Shown here: in pieces, positions 1-8,098 of the stretch | Layout of the letters: every line of letters begins with the position of its first letter | Numbering within the stretch: position 1 is the stretch's first letter | DNA from: Flavobacteriaceae bacterium | Lineage (GTDB): Bacteria; Bacteroidota; Bacteroidia; Flavobacteriales; Flavobacteriaceae | Direction: 5' to 3' | Length of the DNA: 20,546 nt | Assembly (NCBI GenBank): GCA_030694835.1 | Contig: JAUYUF010000159.1 | Span: forward strand, 1-20,546 | The notes under the pieces: generated by a model | Seen by the model: only the letters and a program-made list of their open reading frames with translations | Database searches by the model: none | Told to the model about the DNA's origin: nothing | Made by a program: the position numbers and the translations under genes

Positions 1-841
1 AGGAAACTAAGTTCTTAGCCAGAATAACTTTTACTGGTTCAAATGTGTACTGATTAAAAGTCTCAACAACTACATAATCTATTTTTTTCCCTACTGTTAA
101 AGCGGTATTTGATGGCAATGTCCAAGGAGTTGTGGTCCAAGCTAATAAATGTAAATTTTCTTGAAATGGTTTTAATTGTTCTGGTAATGTACCATTAATT
201 GTTTTAAACTGAGCAATAACAGTGGTGTCGGTAACATCTTTATAGGTTCCGGGCTGATTGAGTTCATGTGAACTTAAACCCGTGCCTGCTTTTGGAGAAT
301 ATGGTTGGACGGAATAACCCTTGTACAATAAATTTTTGTTGTATAATTTGGCTAATAACCACCAAACTGTTTCCATATATTTAGCTTGGTAGGTAACATA
401 TGGATTTTCCATATCTACCCAATTTCCCATTTTACGGGTTAAATCTACCCAAACATCTGTGTAACGCATAACTGCTTTTTTACAAGCTTCGTTATATTCT
501 TCAACAGAAATTTTAGCGCCAATATCTTCTTTTGTAATTCCAAGTTCTTTTTCAACTCCTAATTCGATTGGTAAACCATGAGTATCCCAACCTGCTTTTC
601 TTTTGACTTGAAAACCTTGTAAGGTTTTGTATCGACAAAATATATCTTTAATGGTTCTACCCATAACATGGTGTATTCCAGGAAGCCCATTTGCAGAAGG
701 AGGTCCTTCGTAAAAAACAAATGGTTTTTGTTCATCTTTTTCATCAATACTTTTTTGGAAAATATCTCTTTCTTCCCAGAAATTTAAAATTTCATCAGCT
801 ACATTAGTAAGATCTAATCCTTTGTATTCTCTGTATTTCAT
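1..841 (-). CDS. ileS: Isoleucyl-tRNA synthetase, N-terminal part (cut by window edge)
   Basis: This cytoplasmic class I synthetase charges tRNA-Ile with isoleucine. The frame is open from the ATG at 839-841 to the left edge, giving 280 codons. The N-terminus MKYREYKGLDL and the catalytic-domain blocks FYEGPPSANG (43-52), the signature loop GIHH (55-58) and GWDTHGLP are typical of the eukaryote-like (type 2) IleRS common in Bacteroidota. The signature reads G55-I56-H57-H58, so the usual HxGH is replaced by GxHH. From family knowledge recalled without a search, this swap occurs in a subset of type 2 IleRS and goes with very high mupirocin resistance. The editing domain begins near the window edge, and the KMSKS loop and anticodon-binding domain lie outside. 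No good promoter was found in the 276-bp gap upstream; CGAAAATA at 930-937 is only a near match on the minus strand. Confidence 0.96.
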   Translation of the reverse strand, partial: MKYREYKGLDLTNVADEILNFWEERDIFQKSIDEKDEQKPFVFYEGPPSANGLPGIHHVMGRTIKDIFCRYKTLQGFQVKRKAGWDTHGLPIELGVEKELGITKEDIGAKISVEEYNEACKKAVMRYTDVWVDLTRKMGNWVDMENPYVTYQAKYMETVWWLLAKLYNKNLLYKGYSVQPYSPKAGTGLSSHELNQPGTYKDVTDTTVIAQFKTINGTLPEQLKPFQENLHLLAWTTTPWTLPSNTALTVGKKIDYVVVETFNQYTFEPVKVILAKNLVS

Positions 842-1083
842 TTTATTAATTTATTGTAAATATTAAAGCGATAATTATTTAATAATAGCCATAACATCCT
901 ATTTAGTATACTGCTTCTCAATTGATTTGCGAAAATACATATTTTATTTTATTTTGAACTTATAGAAAAACAAAAGCATCTCGATTGAAAGCTATATGAT
1001 TATTTTAATTTTTCACTAATTCCCTCAATCAATAGTATAAGTTTTATTTATAACCCTTAATTCAATATAATTTTATTAATATT

Positions 1084-1091
1084 TACCTTTG
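1084..1091 (+). promoter_or_regulatory. Probable -7 promoter element of the bacilliredoxin gene
   Basis: TACCTTTG matches the Bacteroidota -7 consensus TAnnTTTG exactly and ends 26 bases before the ATG at 1118. No clear TTG-type -33 element lies 17-23 bases upstream, so the site rests on the -7 box alone. Confidence 0.5.
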
Positions 1092-1117
1092 CATTAAGTA
1101 AATTTAAAATTTAAAAT

Positions 1118-1528
1118 ATGTATCCTGAAGAACTTGTAAAACCAATGGAAGCAGCTTTAATAAATGCTGGTTTCACCGCTTTAAAAACTGCTAATGAAGT
1201 TGAAGAATCTCTTAGTAAAAAGGGCGTAACACTTGTTATGATTAATTCTGTTTGTGGATGTGCAGCTGGAACTGCAAGACCTGGAGCAATTATGTCTGTA
1301 CAAAATGATAAAAAACCTCATCATTTAGTAACCGTTTTTGCGGGTGTTGATGCTGCTGCAGTAGCAAAAGCAAGAGAATTTATGGTTCCTTTTCCACCTT
1401 CATCACCTTCAATTGCTTTATTTAATGATGGTGAATTAGTTCATATGTTAGAGCGTCATCATATAGAAGGTAGACCTGCAGAAGTTATTGCTGCTAATTT
1501 AATCGATGCTTACAACGATTTACTGTAA
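1118..1528 (+). CDS. Bacilliredoxin, YphP/YqiW (BrxA/BrxB) family
   Basis: This thioredoxin-fold thiol-disulfide protein has 136 residues, close to the usual family length. The active site is C46-G47-C48 in the block SVCGCAAGTARPG, the CxC motif of the family. Other family blocks are VFAGVDAAAVAKAR, the proline-rich PFPPSSPS, and HMLERHHIEGRPAE near the C-terminus. In Firmicutes, BrxA and BrxB remove bacillithiol from S-bacillithiolated proteins. In Bacteroidota the low-molecular-weight thiol partner is less clear, so the substrate here is inferred. No signal peptide or membrane segment is visible, so it should be cytoplasmic. A TAnnTTTG promoter box lies just upstream, and the gene diverges from ileS. 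A 58-bp gap separates it from the next gene, with no obvious terminator. Confidence 0.93.
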   Translation: MYPEELVKPMEAALINAGFTALKTANEVEESLSKKGVTLVMINSVCGCAAGTARPGAIMSVQNDKKPHHLVTVFAGVDAAAVAKAREFMVPFPPSSPSIALFNDGELVHMLERHHIEGRPAEVIAANLIDAYNDLL

Positions 1529-1586
1529 TATCTTATTGAAATCTTAAATTGTAAATTTACATTCAAAAATTATAACAATTTTTGCG

Positions 1587-1982
1587 ATGAAAAAATTAAT
1601 CTTAATATTACTTATCAACAGCATCCTTTTCAGTTGTGAGGTATTTGATAGTAATAATGACAAAACTCAAGAAAAAGAATTAAGTGAGTTGATTGCGCAT
1701 CATGACTATATTTTATCGTTAGTTAAAAGCACTACTTGTACTTCCAATAGCCAATGCGATTATATTGCTATTGGTAGTAAAGCATGTGGTGGCCCTAAAT
1801 CATATTTAGCATATCCCTCATCAATGGATACCAAACTTTTGTTTGAACAAGTTGCTATATACAATTTAAAAGAACAACAATACAATCAAAAATGGGGTAT
1901 TGTTTCTGATTGTATGTTTGTTAGCCCACCAATTAGGGTTGATTGTATCAATAATAAATGTGTTGCTGTTTATAACAATTAA
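1587..1982 (+). CDS. Small cysteine-rich lipoprotein, function unknown
   Basis: The 131-residue product starts with a lipoprotein signal: Lys-Lys, a hydrophobic stretch, then lipobox L14-F15-S16-C17. Mature C17 should be lipidated and the protein held in a membrane facing the periplasm or cell surface. The mature part holds six more cysteines (51, 57, 67, 109, 120, 125), including the pairs CTSNSQC and ACGGP, which suggests up to three disulfides. I do not recognise a named domain, although the Cys pattern looks like a small conserved secreted family. The ATG at 1587 is the only start giving the signal peptide. The gene ends at a strong hairpin terminator, so it is probably transcribed alone or with the bacilliredoxin gene. 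A 12-base palindrome, TGTAAATTTACA, lies upstream at 1550-1561. Confidence 0.8.
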   Translation: MKKLILILLINSILFSCEVFDSNNDKTQEKELSELIAHHDYILSLVKSTTCTSNSQCDYIAIGSKACGGPKSYLAYPSSMDTKLLFEQVAIYNLKEQQYNQKWGIVSDCMFVSPPIRVDCINNKCVAVYNN

Positions 1983-1988
1983 CAATTT

Positions 1989-2021
1989 AAACCTCAGTTA
2001 TCGCTGAGGTTTTTTATTTTT
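1989..2021 (+). terminator. Rho-independent terminator after the lipoprotein gene
   Basis: AAACCTCAG (1989-1997) pairs with CTGAGGTTT (2004-2012) to give a 9-bp stem with a 6-base loop, followed by a T-rich run to 2021. It lies 7 bases after the lipoprotein stop codon and 6 bases before the next start codon. Confidence 0.85.
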
Positions 2022-2026
2022 GATGG

Positions 2027-2680
2027 ATGGATAACAAAGAAATAATTCAAAAAACTGTTGATTTTGTAAAGTTCACTCTTTCAAATGCTGAAGGCGGACA
2101 TGATTGGTTTCATATTGAACGTGTTTGGAACAACTCCAAATTAATTGCCAAGGATGAAAATGTAGATTTGTTAATTGTAGAATTAGGCGCTTTATTACAT
2201 GATATTGCTGATACTAAATTTCATAATGGAGACGAAACCGTTGGCCCTATAATAGCAAGAAAATTTTTAGAAAGCCATCAAGTTGATGAAAATATTATAT
2301 TTCATATAGAGAAAATAATTGAAAACATCTCTTTTAAGGGAGGAAATTTTAAGCAAAATTTTCATTCTAAAGAATTAGAAGTCATACAAGATGCAGACCG
2401 ATTGGATGCGCTTGGAGCCATTGGAATTGCCAGAGCTTTTAACTACGGTGGATTTAAAAATAGATTACTTTATAATCCAGAAATACAACCAAATTTACTT
2501 CAAACTAAAGAAGAATATAAAAAAAATGACGCGCCAACTATTAACCATTTTTATGAAAAATTATTATTATTAAAGGACAAAATGAACACAGAAACCGGGA
2601 AAAAAATAGCCGTAAAAAGACACCAATTTATGGAAATCTATTTACAGCAATTTTATGATGAATGGAATGGAAGTGTTTAA
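2027..2680 (+). CDS. HD-domain phosphohydrolase (YedJ/YpgQ-like)
   Basis: This 217-residue cytoplasmic protein belongs to the HD superfamily of metal-dependent phosphohydrolases. Metal ligands fit H29 (in GHDWFHIERV), H58-D59 (in ALLHDIAD) and D124 (in QDADRLDALGAIGIAR), the H...HD...D pattern. Close relatives include E. coli YedJ and B. subtilis YpgQ; YpgQ has been described as a nucleoside triphosphate pyrophosphohydrolase. The nucleotide substrate here is inferred. The start ATG lies directly after the terminator of the previous gene, leaving at most a very short leader. The TAA stop overlaps the stop of the convergent enoyl-CoA hydratase gene by 4 bases, with no terminator hairpin between them. 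Confidence 0.9.
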   Translation: MDNKEIIQKTVDFVKFTLSNAEGGHDWFHIERVWNNSKLIAKDENVDLLIVELGALLHDIADTKFHNGDETVGPIIARKFLESHQVDENIIFHIEKIIENISFKGGNFKQNFHSKELEVIQDADRLDALGAIGIARAFNYGGFKNRLLYNPEIQPNLLQTKEEYKKNDAPTINHFYEKLLLLKDKMNTETGKKIAVKRHQFMEIYLQQFYDEWNGSV

Positions 2681-3450
2681 AATTTTGGTTTTCTTTTTTC
2701 TAAAAAAGCGGTGGTGCCTTCTTTAAAATCTGGCGTTCCAAAACAATTTCCAAACTCTTGAATTTCAGATTCAAATCCGTTGATATCATTTTTAAATCCT
2801 GCATTTATCGCTTTAATTGCTGATGCGATTGCTGTTGATGAATTATAGCTAATTTTTGTAGCTAATTTATGACAAAACGGAAGTAACTCCTCTTGCTCAA
2901 CTACATAATTTACTAGTTTATAGCTTAATGCTTCTTCGGCATTTAACATTCCAGCTGTCATTATCAATTCCATCGCTTTACCTTTTCCTATTAATTGAGG
3001 TAAACGCTGTGTCCCTCCATAACCAGGAATTACACCTAAAGAAACTTCTGGCAATCCCATTTTAGCATTAGAAGATGCTACTCTAAAATGGGCAGACATC
3101 GCCAATTCTAAACCTCCTCCTAAAGCAAAACCATTAATAGCTGCTATTACTGGTGTACTTAAATTCTCAATAAAATTGAATAATATTTCTTGACCTTTAC
3201 GGGCTAATTCCCCTCCATTTTTTATATCAAAATCAGCAAATTCAGAAATATCAGCACCAGCAACAAATGCTTTTGTTTCACTTCCTGTCAGAATTATTAC
3301 TCTAATGGTTTTATCTTCATCAGCCAATTTAAAAGCTTGATGTAATTCTTCAATCGTTGCTTTGTTTAAAGCATTTAATTTTGTAGGTCTGTTAATTGTA
3401 ATTGTTGCAACGGATCCTTCTTGATTGATTAAAATATTTGAGTAATTCAT
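2677..3450 (-). CDS. Enoyl-CoA hydratase/isomerase (crotonase) family protein
   Basis: The 257-residue protein has the usual length for a single-domain crotonase. Oxyanion-hole blocks are AFVAGADISEF (61-71) and NGFALGGGLELAMS (106-119). The two catalytic glutamates of hydratases are both present: E115 in GGGLELA and E135 in GLPEVSLGVIPGYGGTQRL. This favours a true 2-enoyl-CoA hydratase (syn addition of water, as in beta-oxidation) over an isomerase or decarboxylase, although the natural acyl-CoA is unknown. The C-terminus FLEKRKPKF is typical. The start is 11 bases after the stop of the histidine kinase gene, so it should be the last gene of the leuS-kinase-hydratase run. Its 3' end overlaps the convergent HD gene. 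Confidence 0.93.
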   Translation of the reverse strand: MNYSNILINQEGSVATITINRPTKLNALNKATIEELHQAFKLADEDKTIRVIILTGSETKAFVAGADISEFADFDIKNGGELARKGQEILFNFIENLSTPVIAAINGFALGGGLELAMSAHFRVASSNAKMGLPEVSLGVIPGYGGTQRLPQLIGKGKAMELIMTAGMLNAEEALSYKLVNYVVEQEELLPFCHKLATKISYNSSTAIASAIKAINAGFKNDINGFESEIQEFGNCFGTPDFKEGTTAFLEKRKPKF

Positions 3451-3461
3451 GTTAATTAATT

Positions 3462-4910
3462 TTATATAGGTAAAGTTATAATAAATGTGGTTCCTTTATT
3501 AGATTCTGATGTAAAAGTAATGGTTCCATTATACGTTTCGATGATGTTTTTTACCATCGGTAGCCCAAGCCCCATTCCACTTGATTTTGTCGTAAATTTA
3601 GGTTCAAAAACTTTATCTTTAACTTCTTCATCAATTCCTTTTCCGTTATCAGAGATTGTTATTAAAATATTATTTTCAATTTTTGAAATTCTAACCTTAA
3701 CAGCAGGATTTTCAATATCCTGAACTGCATACAAGGCATTATTTAATAAATTAGTAATTACTCTTGTAAGTTGATTTTTGTCTAACTCAACATGTAAATG
3801 TTCGACATTAGATTCGAAATAAATATAAGATTCTGTAAAAATATTAACAGCGTGTTTCACAACATCAACTAAATCTAATTGTTCTTTTTGTTGCGTTGGC
3901 ATTTTAGCAAAATCTGAAAAAGCAGATGCAATTGAACTCATCAAATCAATTTGTTGAATCATAATTTTACTCAGATCTCTTACTTTTTCTTGAATTTTTG
4001 GATCTTTTGGGTCAAATTTTTGCTCAAAATTTTGAAGTGATAATCGCATTGGTGTCAGTGGATTTTTTATTTCATGCGCCACTTGTTTTGCCATTTCCCT
4101 CCATGCATGTTCTCGTTCACTCTTGGCTAATTTATCTGCACTTTCTTCTAAAGCATCCACCATTAAATTGTACGAATGAATCAGATTTCCAATTTCTTCG
4201 CTGGTGTTTTCAATAATAATTTTTTGATTATTTTTAGACAATCTAGTCTGACTAATCTTATCACTTACTTTTTGAAGTGGCCCCGTTATATAGCTTGATA
4301 TGAAATAAGCGGTAATAATTGCTATTAATAACATTACAAAATAAACAACTCCAAGTCTAGATAAAAATTCCGCTAACTCTTTGTCTTGAAATGTATTATC
4401 TGGATAATATTGTAGATTTAAAATTCCGATTGGTTTGAATTTATTATCTGTAATATAGGTGTACGAAGAAATTAGCGATTCATCTCCATGAATTTTTTCA
4501 TCGATTACTCGATGATCATAATCGCTTGCCATTTCATTTAGAATTTTTTTAGAAATATCTTTTGGCAATGAATCTCTGATAAAACTTCCTCTAGAGCTTT
4601 TTAATAATTTTCCCTCTAAATCGTAAATAGATACGTCTAATTTATGAATATCTGCAATTTGATAAATCTCTTCCTGAAAAATAAAAGGTAGGTTTTTTGT
4701 TTCAACAGAAAAAGTTGTTTTACGTGTTAATTCATAATTAATTGCCGACTTAACAGCCTCTTCTTTTCTACCTAACTTACTTAGGTGATAATCAATAGCT
4801 TGTTCTTTGTATTGATAAATTGTTAACACAGCATTTAAGACTGATGTTAACACAATTAACAAAATCATTGAAATGAAAATCCGTTTTCGTAAAGAAAGAT
4901 TTTTAAGCAT
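3462..4910 (-). CDS. Membrane sensor histidine kinase (HAMP-HisKA-HATPase, NtrY-like core)
   Basis: The 482-residue sensor kinase has a first membrane segment near 11-31, an extracytoplasmic sensor region at about 32-186 and a second membrane segment near 187-207. A HAMP linker follows at about 208-260. The H-box AHEIKNPLTPMRLSLQ has phospho-acceptor H279, and its HEIKNPLTPM form is typical of NtrY-like kinases. The ATP-binding domain has an N-box at N387-N391, G1 at D421-NGKG and G2 at G445-MGLGL. All catalytic elements are present, so it should be active. No response regulator gene is adjacent, so it is an orphan kinase in this window and its partner and signal are unknown. It starts 32 bases after leuS and lies 11 bases before the hydratase gene, which suggests co-transcription from the leuS promoter. 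Confidence 0.93.
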   Translation of the reverse strand: MLKNLSLRKRIFISMILLIVLTSVLNAVLTIYQYKEQAIDYHLSKLGRKEEAVKSAINYELTRKTTFSVETKNLPFIFQEEIYQIADIHKLDVSIYDLEGKLLKSSRGSFIRDSLPKDISKKILNEMASDYDHRVIDEKIHGDESLISSYTYITDNKFKPIGILNLQYYPDNTFQDKELAEFLSRLGVVYFVMLLIAIITAYFISSYITGPLQKVSDKISQTRLSKNNQKIIIENTSEEIGNLIHSYNLMVDALEESADKLAKSEREHAWREMAKQVAHEIKNPLTPMRLSLQNFEQKFDPKDPKIQEKVRDLSKIMIQQIDLMSSIASAFSDFAKMPTQQKEQLDLVDVVKHAVNIFTESYIYFESNVEHLHVELDKNQLTRVITNLLNNALYAVQDIENPAVKVRISKIENNILITISDNGKGIDEEVKDKVFEPKFTTKSSGMGLGLPMVKNIIETYNGTITFTSESNKGTTFIITLPI

Positions 4911-4942
4911 CTTATAAATTTATTTACCTAAAATGTCAAGTA

Positions 4943-7939
4943 TTATACCACAATATTTACAATTTTACCTGGCACTATTATAATATTTTTAGGTGTTTTT
5001 CCTTCAATATTTTTAATTGTTTTTGGATGATTCATTACTCTATTCTGAATTTCATCTTTTGATAAATCTAACGGTAATTCTAATGTAAATTTCATTTTTC
5101 CGTTAAATGAAATAGGATACATTTTAGAACTTTCTACTAAATATTTTGCATCAAATATAGGAAATACTGCTTTAGAAATGGATTCATTATGACCTAACAA
5201 ACTCCACAATTCTTCCGAAATATGCGGTGCATATGGCGATATAACAATTAATAAAGGCTCTAAAATTGCACGTTTATTACACTTTAACGCTGTCAATTCA
5301 TTAACGGCAATCATAAAAGTACTAACCGAAGTATTGAAAGAGAAATTCTCAATATCTTCTTCAACTTTTTTGATGGTTTTATGCAAGGTTTTAAATTCAT
5401 CGGCTGATGGTGTTTCATCAGAAATTTCTAAAGTTTCATTTGGAATGTACAGTTTCCAAAGTTTTTTAAGAAAGCCATCAACACCTGTAATTCCAGCAGT
5501 ATTCCATGGTTTTGCTTGTTCTAACGGACCTAAAAACATTTCAAATAAACGCAATGAATCGGCTCCGTGTTGTTCGCAAATTTCATCTGGATTTACTACA
5601 TTATATTTCGATTTCGACATTTTCTCGACCTCGCGACTTACAATGTATTTATCGTTTTCTAAAATGAATTCAGCATTCTTGTATTCTTCTCTTGAATTTT
5701 TAAAAGCTTCAATAATTAGTTCATCAGAAGCGTTAACTAGCGAAACATCAACATGTAGAGGTGTAAAATCAAATGAAAGATAATCACCATATGTTGATTC
5801 TCCTTCAATCAATTTATTATTAGCTAAATTAGCTTGTAAATTAACCAATCTAAGAATCTCCTTTTCTGTTTCAAAATCTAACTTACCCTCTTCAATTTTA
5901 TCAGCTATGTTTTTAGAAACAAAAATATCAGTAGTAAAAATCCCTCGAATTGGTTTAACATTTTCAGGTGCTGTTCCAGTCATTGGAGAAGTTCCAAAAA
6001 TTCGATAAACAAACGCACTCATCCCCAAAATCATTCCTTGATTGATGAGTTTTTTTGCAAATTCATCTACGGGAACATAGCCTAAATCGAATAAGAATTT
6101 TTGCCAAAAACGCGCATACAATAAATGTCCGGTAGCGTGTTCAGCACCACCAATGTATAAATCAACCTCTTTCCAGTAATTTAAAGCTTCTTTGCTGGCA
6201 AATTCAGTTGAATTATGCGCGTCCATATATCTATTAAAATACCAAGATGATCCCGCCCAACCAGGCATCGTGTTTAATTCTAAAGGAAATATTGTCGTAT
6301 TATTAATCAATTCATTCGATACCACTGAATTGGTTTTAGTACACCAAGCCCAATGAGTAGCATTACCCAGCGGTGGTCTTCCATCTTCTGTAGGTAAATA
6401 ATTTTCTACTTCAGGTAAAATAATAGGTAAATGCTTTTCATCTATCATTTGAGGAATTTCATCTTTATAAAACACCGGAAAAGGCTCTCCCCAATAACGT
6501 TGACGTGAAAAAACAGCATCGCGCAATCTAAAATTTATTTTCCTTTTTCCTTGATTTTTTATTTCAAGTGCTTCAATAATTTTTTGAGTGGCTTTTTTAT
6601 AATTTAGTCCATTGATGAAATCAGAATTGGCAATAATCGTATTTTCTTTATCTGAAAAAGCTTCTTCAGAAATATCAACATTTACAAAAATATTTGGAAT
6701 TGGTAAGTTAAAATGTTTGGCAAAATCATAATCGCGTTGATCACCACAAGGAACCGACATTACTGCTCCTGTTCCGTAAGATGCTAACACATAATCGCCA
6801 ATCCAAATTGGAATTAATTTCTCCGTAAAAGGATGAATGGCATAAGCACCCGTAAACTCACCTGAAATTGTTTTTACATCAGCCATTCGTTCACGTTCAC
6901 TTCTTCCGGCTGTTTTTTGAATATATTCTTGTACTTTTTGTTGATATTCTTCGGTAGTAATTTTAGAAACTAATTCATGTTCTGGTGCTAAAGTCATAAA
7001 TGACACACCAAAAATAGTATCAGGACGCGTGGTAAATACCTCAATCATTTCAGCGTGTCCATTAATCTGAAACACTACCGATGCTCCTTCAGATCTTCCA
7101 ATCCAATTGGTTTGAGAATCTTTAAGTGGTTGTGGCCAATCAATTGTTTGAAGTCCGTCTAACAATCGTTGAGCATAGGCGGAAATTCGCATACTCCATT
7201 GCATCATTTTTTTTCGAACTACGGGATGCCCACCCCGTTCTGACACACCATTAACTATTTCATCATTAGCTAAAACAGTACCTAAAGCAGGACACCAATT
7301 CACTTCTGATTCTGATAAATAAGTTAATCGATATTTCGCTAAAATAATTTGTTGTTCTTTTTTTGAAAAAGATTTCCATTGAGGTGCATCAAAAAGTATA
7401 ACATCATCATCACAAGCAGCATTAATTCTGAAATTTCCTTCAATATTAAACACCTCATTTAATTCAGAAACTGGTCTTGCTTGATTAGCATCTTTACAAT
7501 AATAAGAGTTATATAATTGAATGAAAATCCACTGTGTCCATTTGTAATAATCAGAATTTGAAGTTCTTACTTCACGAGACCAGTCAAACGAAAAACCAAT
7601 TTTATCTAACTGTCTACGATATGTTTTGATATTTTCTTCAGTTGTAATAGCAGGATGTTGCCCTGTTTGTATAGCATATTGCTCCGCTGGTAATCCGAAG
7701 GAATCATATCCTTGAGGATGCAACACATTAAATCCTTTTAATCGTTTATAACGAGCATAAATATCAGATGCTATATAACCCAATGGATGTCCAACATGTA
7801 AACCAGCACCTGATGGATATGGAAACATATCTAACACATAAAACTTAGGTTTATCAGAATTATTTTCAGCTTTAAAAGTCTGTTTTTCTGCCCAATATTT
7901 TTGCCATTTGGCTTCAATTTCATTATAATTATACCTCAT
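4943..7939 (-). CDS. leuS: Leucyl-tRNA synthetase
   Basis: This class I synthetase charges tRNA-Leu in the cytoplasm. At 998 residues it is longer than E. coli LeuRS (860), which fits the extended form I recall for Bacteroidota. The signature H48-V-G-H51 lies in SGAGLHVGHPLGY and the KMSKS loop is at 773-777 (KMSKSKYNVVNPDEI). The CP1 editing domain shows TTRPDTIFG and YGTGAVMSVP followed by DQRDYDFA, so proofreading residues appear kept. An extra segment at roughly 150-205 sits just before the NWCPALGTVLANDE zinc-region block. The long stretch before KMSKS holds the leucine-specific insertion. The C-terminal block IIIVPGKIVNIVV is typical. It is the first gene of a minus-strand run, with a good promoter at 8014-8043. 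Confidence 0.98.
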   Translation of the reverse strand: MRYNYNEIEAKWQKYWAEKQTFKAENNSDKPKFYVLDMFPYPSGAGLHVGHPLGYIASDIYARYKRLKGFNVLHPQGYDSFGLPAEQYAIQTGQHPAITTEENIKTYRRQLDKIGFSFDWSREVRTSNSDYYKWTQWIFIQLYNSYYCKDANQARPVSELNEVFNIEGNFRINAACDDDVILFDAPQWKSFSKKEQQIILAKYRLTYLSESEVNWCPALGTVLANDEIVNGVSERGGHPVVRKKMMQWSMRISAYAQRLLDGLQTIDWPQPLKDSQTNWIGRSEGASVVFQINGHAEMIEVFTTRPDTIFGVSFMTLAPEHELVSKITTEEYQQKVQEYIQKTAGRSERERMADVKTISGEFTGAYAIHPFTEKLIPIWIGDYVLASYGTGAVMSVPCGDQRDYDFAKHFNLPIPNIFVNVDISEEAFSDKENTIIANSDFINGLNYKKATQKIIEALEIKNQGKRKINFRLRDAVFSRQRYWGEPFPVFYKDEIPQMIDEKHLPIILPEVENYLPTEDGRPPLGNATHWAWCTKTNSVVSNELINNTTIFPLELNTMPGWAGSSWYFNRYMDAHNSTEFASKEALNYWKEVDLYIGGAEHATGHLLYARFWQKFLFDLGYVPVDEFAKKLINQGMILGMSAFVYRIFGTSPMTGTAPENVKPIRGIFTTDIFVSKNIADKIEEGKLDFETEKEILRLVNLQANLANNKLIEGESTYGDYLSFDFTPLHVDVSLVNASDELIIEAFKNSREEYKNAEFILENDKYIVSREVEKMSKSKYNVVNPDEICEQHGADSLRLFEMFLGPLEQAKPWNTAGITGVDGFLKKLWKLYIPNETLEISDETPSADEFKTLHKTIKKVEEDIENFSFNTSVSTFMIAVNELTALKCNKRAILEPLLIVISPYAPHISEELWSLLGHNESISKAVFPIFDAKYLVESSKMYPISFNGKMKFTLELPLDLSKDEIQNRVMNHPKTIKNIEGKTPKNIIIVPGKIVNIVV

Positions 7940-8013
7940 TACAAATGATTCATTTAATAGTTTATATCTATAATTATTATATTACAGATTCAGTTTCAAT
8001 TCCTAGTATTGCA

Positions 8014-8043
8014 CAAAAGTACATTTAATGTCACAAAAGGCAA
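8014..8043 (-). promoter_or_regulatory. Promoter of leuS (Bacteroidota -33/-7 type)
   Basis: On the minus strand, TTG (8043-8041) is followed after 19 bases by TACTTTTG (8021-8014), matching TTG-N17-23-TAnnTTTG. Transcription should start near 8008, giving a leader of about 70 bases before the leuS ATG at 7939. Confidence 0.65.
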
Positions 8044-8098
8044 ATATAGGATGTATTAAGTTGAAAATATACACTAAATTAGTTTAAAATATAAAGCT

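Noticed and set aside
842..1117. Possible leader or T-box-like element upstream of ileS
   Set aside because: No stable stem-loops or T-box-like conserved sequence are visible. The region is plain AT-rich DNA with one promoter box for the opposite gene.
2015..2022. TATTTTTG, an exact TAnnTTTG match just before the HD-domain gene
   Set aside because: It is formed by the T run of the terminator, has no TTG at the right distance, and would give a leaderless message. Probably chance.
5334..5783. 149-codon plus-strand frame inside leuS
   Set aside because: Low-complexity Ser/Phe-rich antisense frame of a clear LeuRS coding region. No start signal or domain.
7380..7500. Extra segment in LeuRS before the zinc-region block, as a possible novel insertion
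   Set aside because: As far as I recall, LeuRS proteins of Bacteroidota commonly have this segment, so it is probably a lineage trait.
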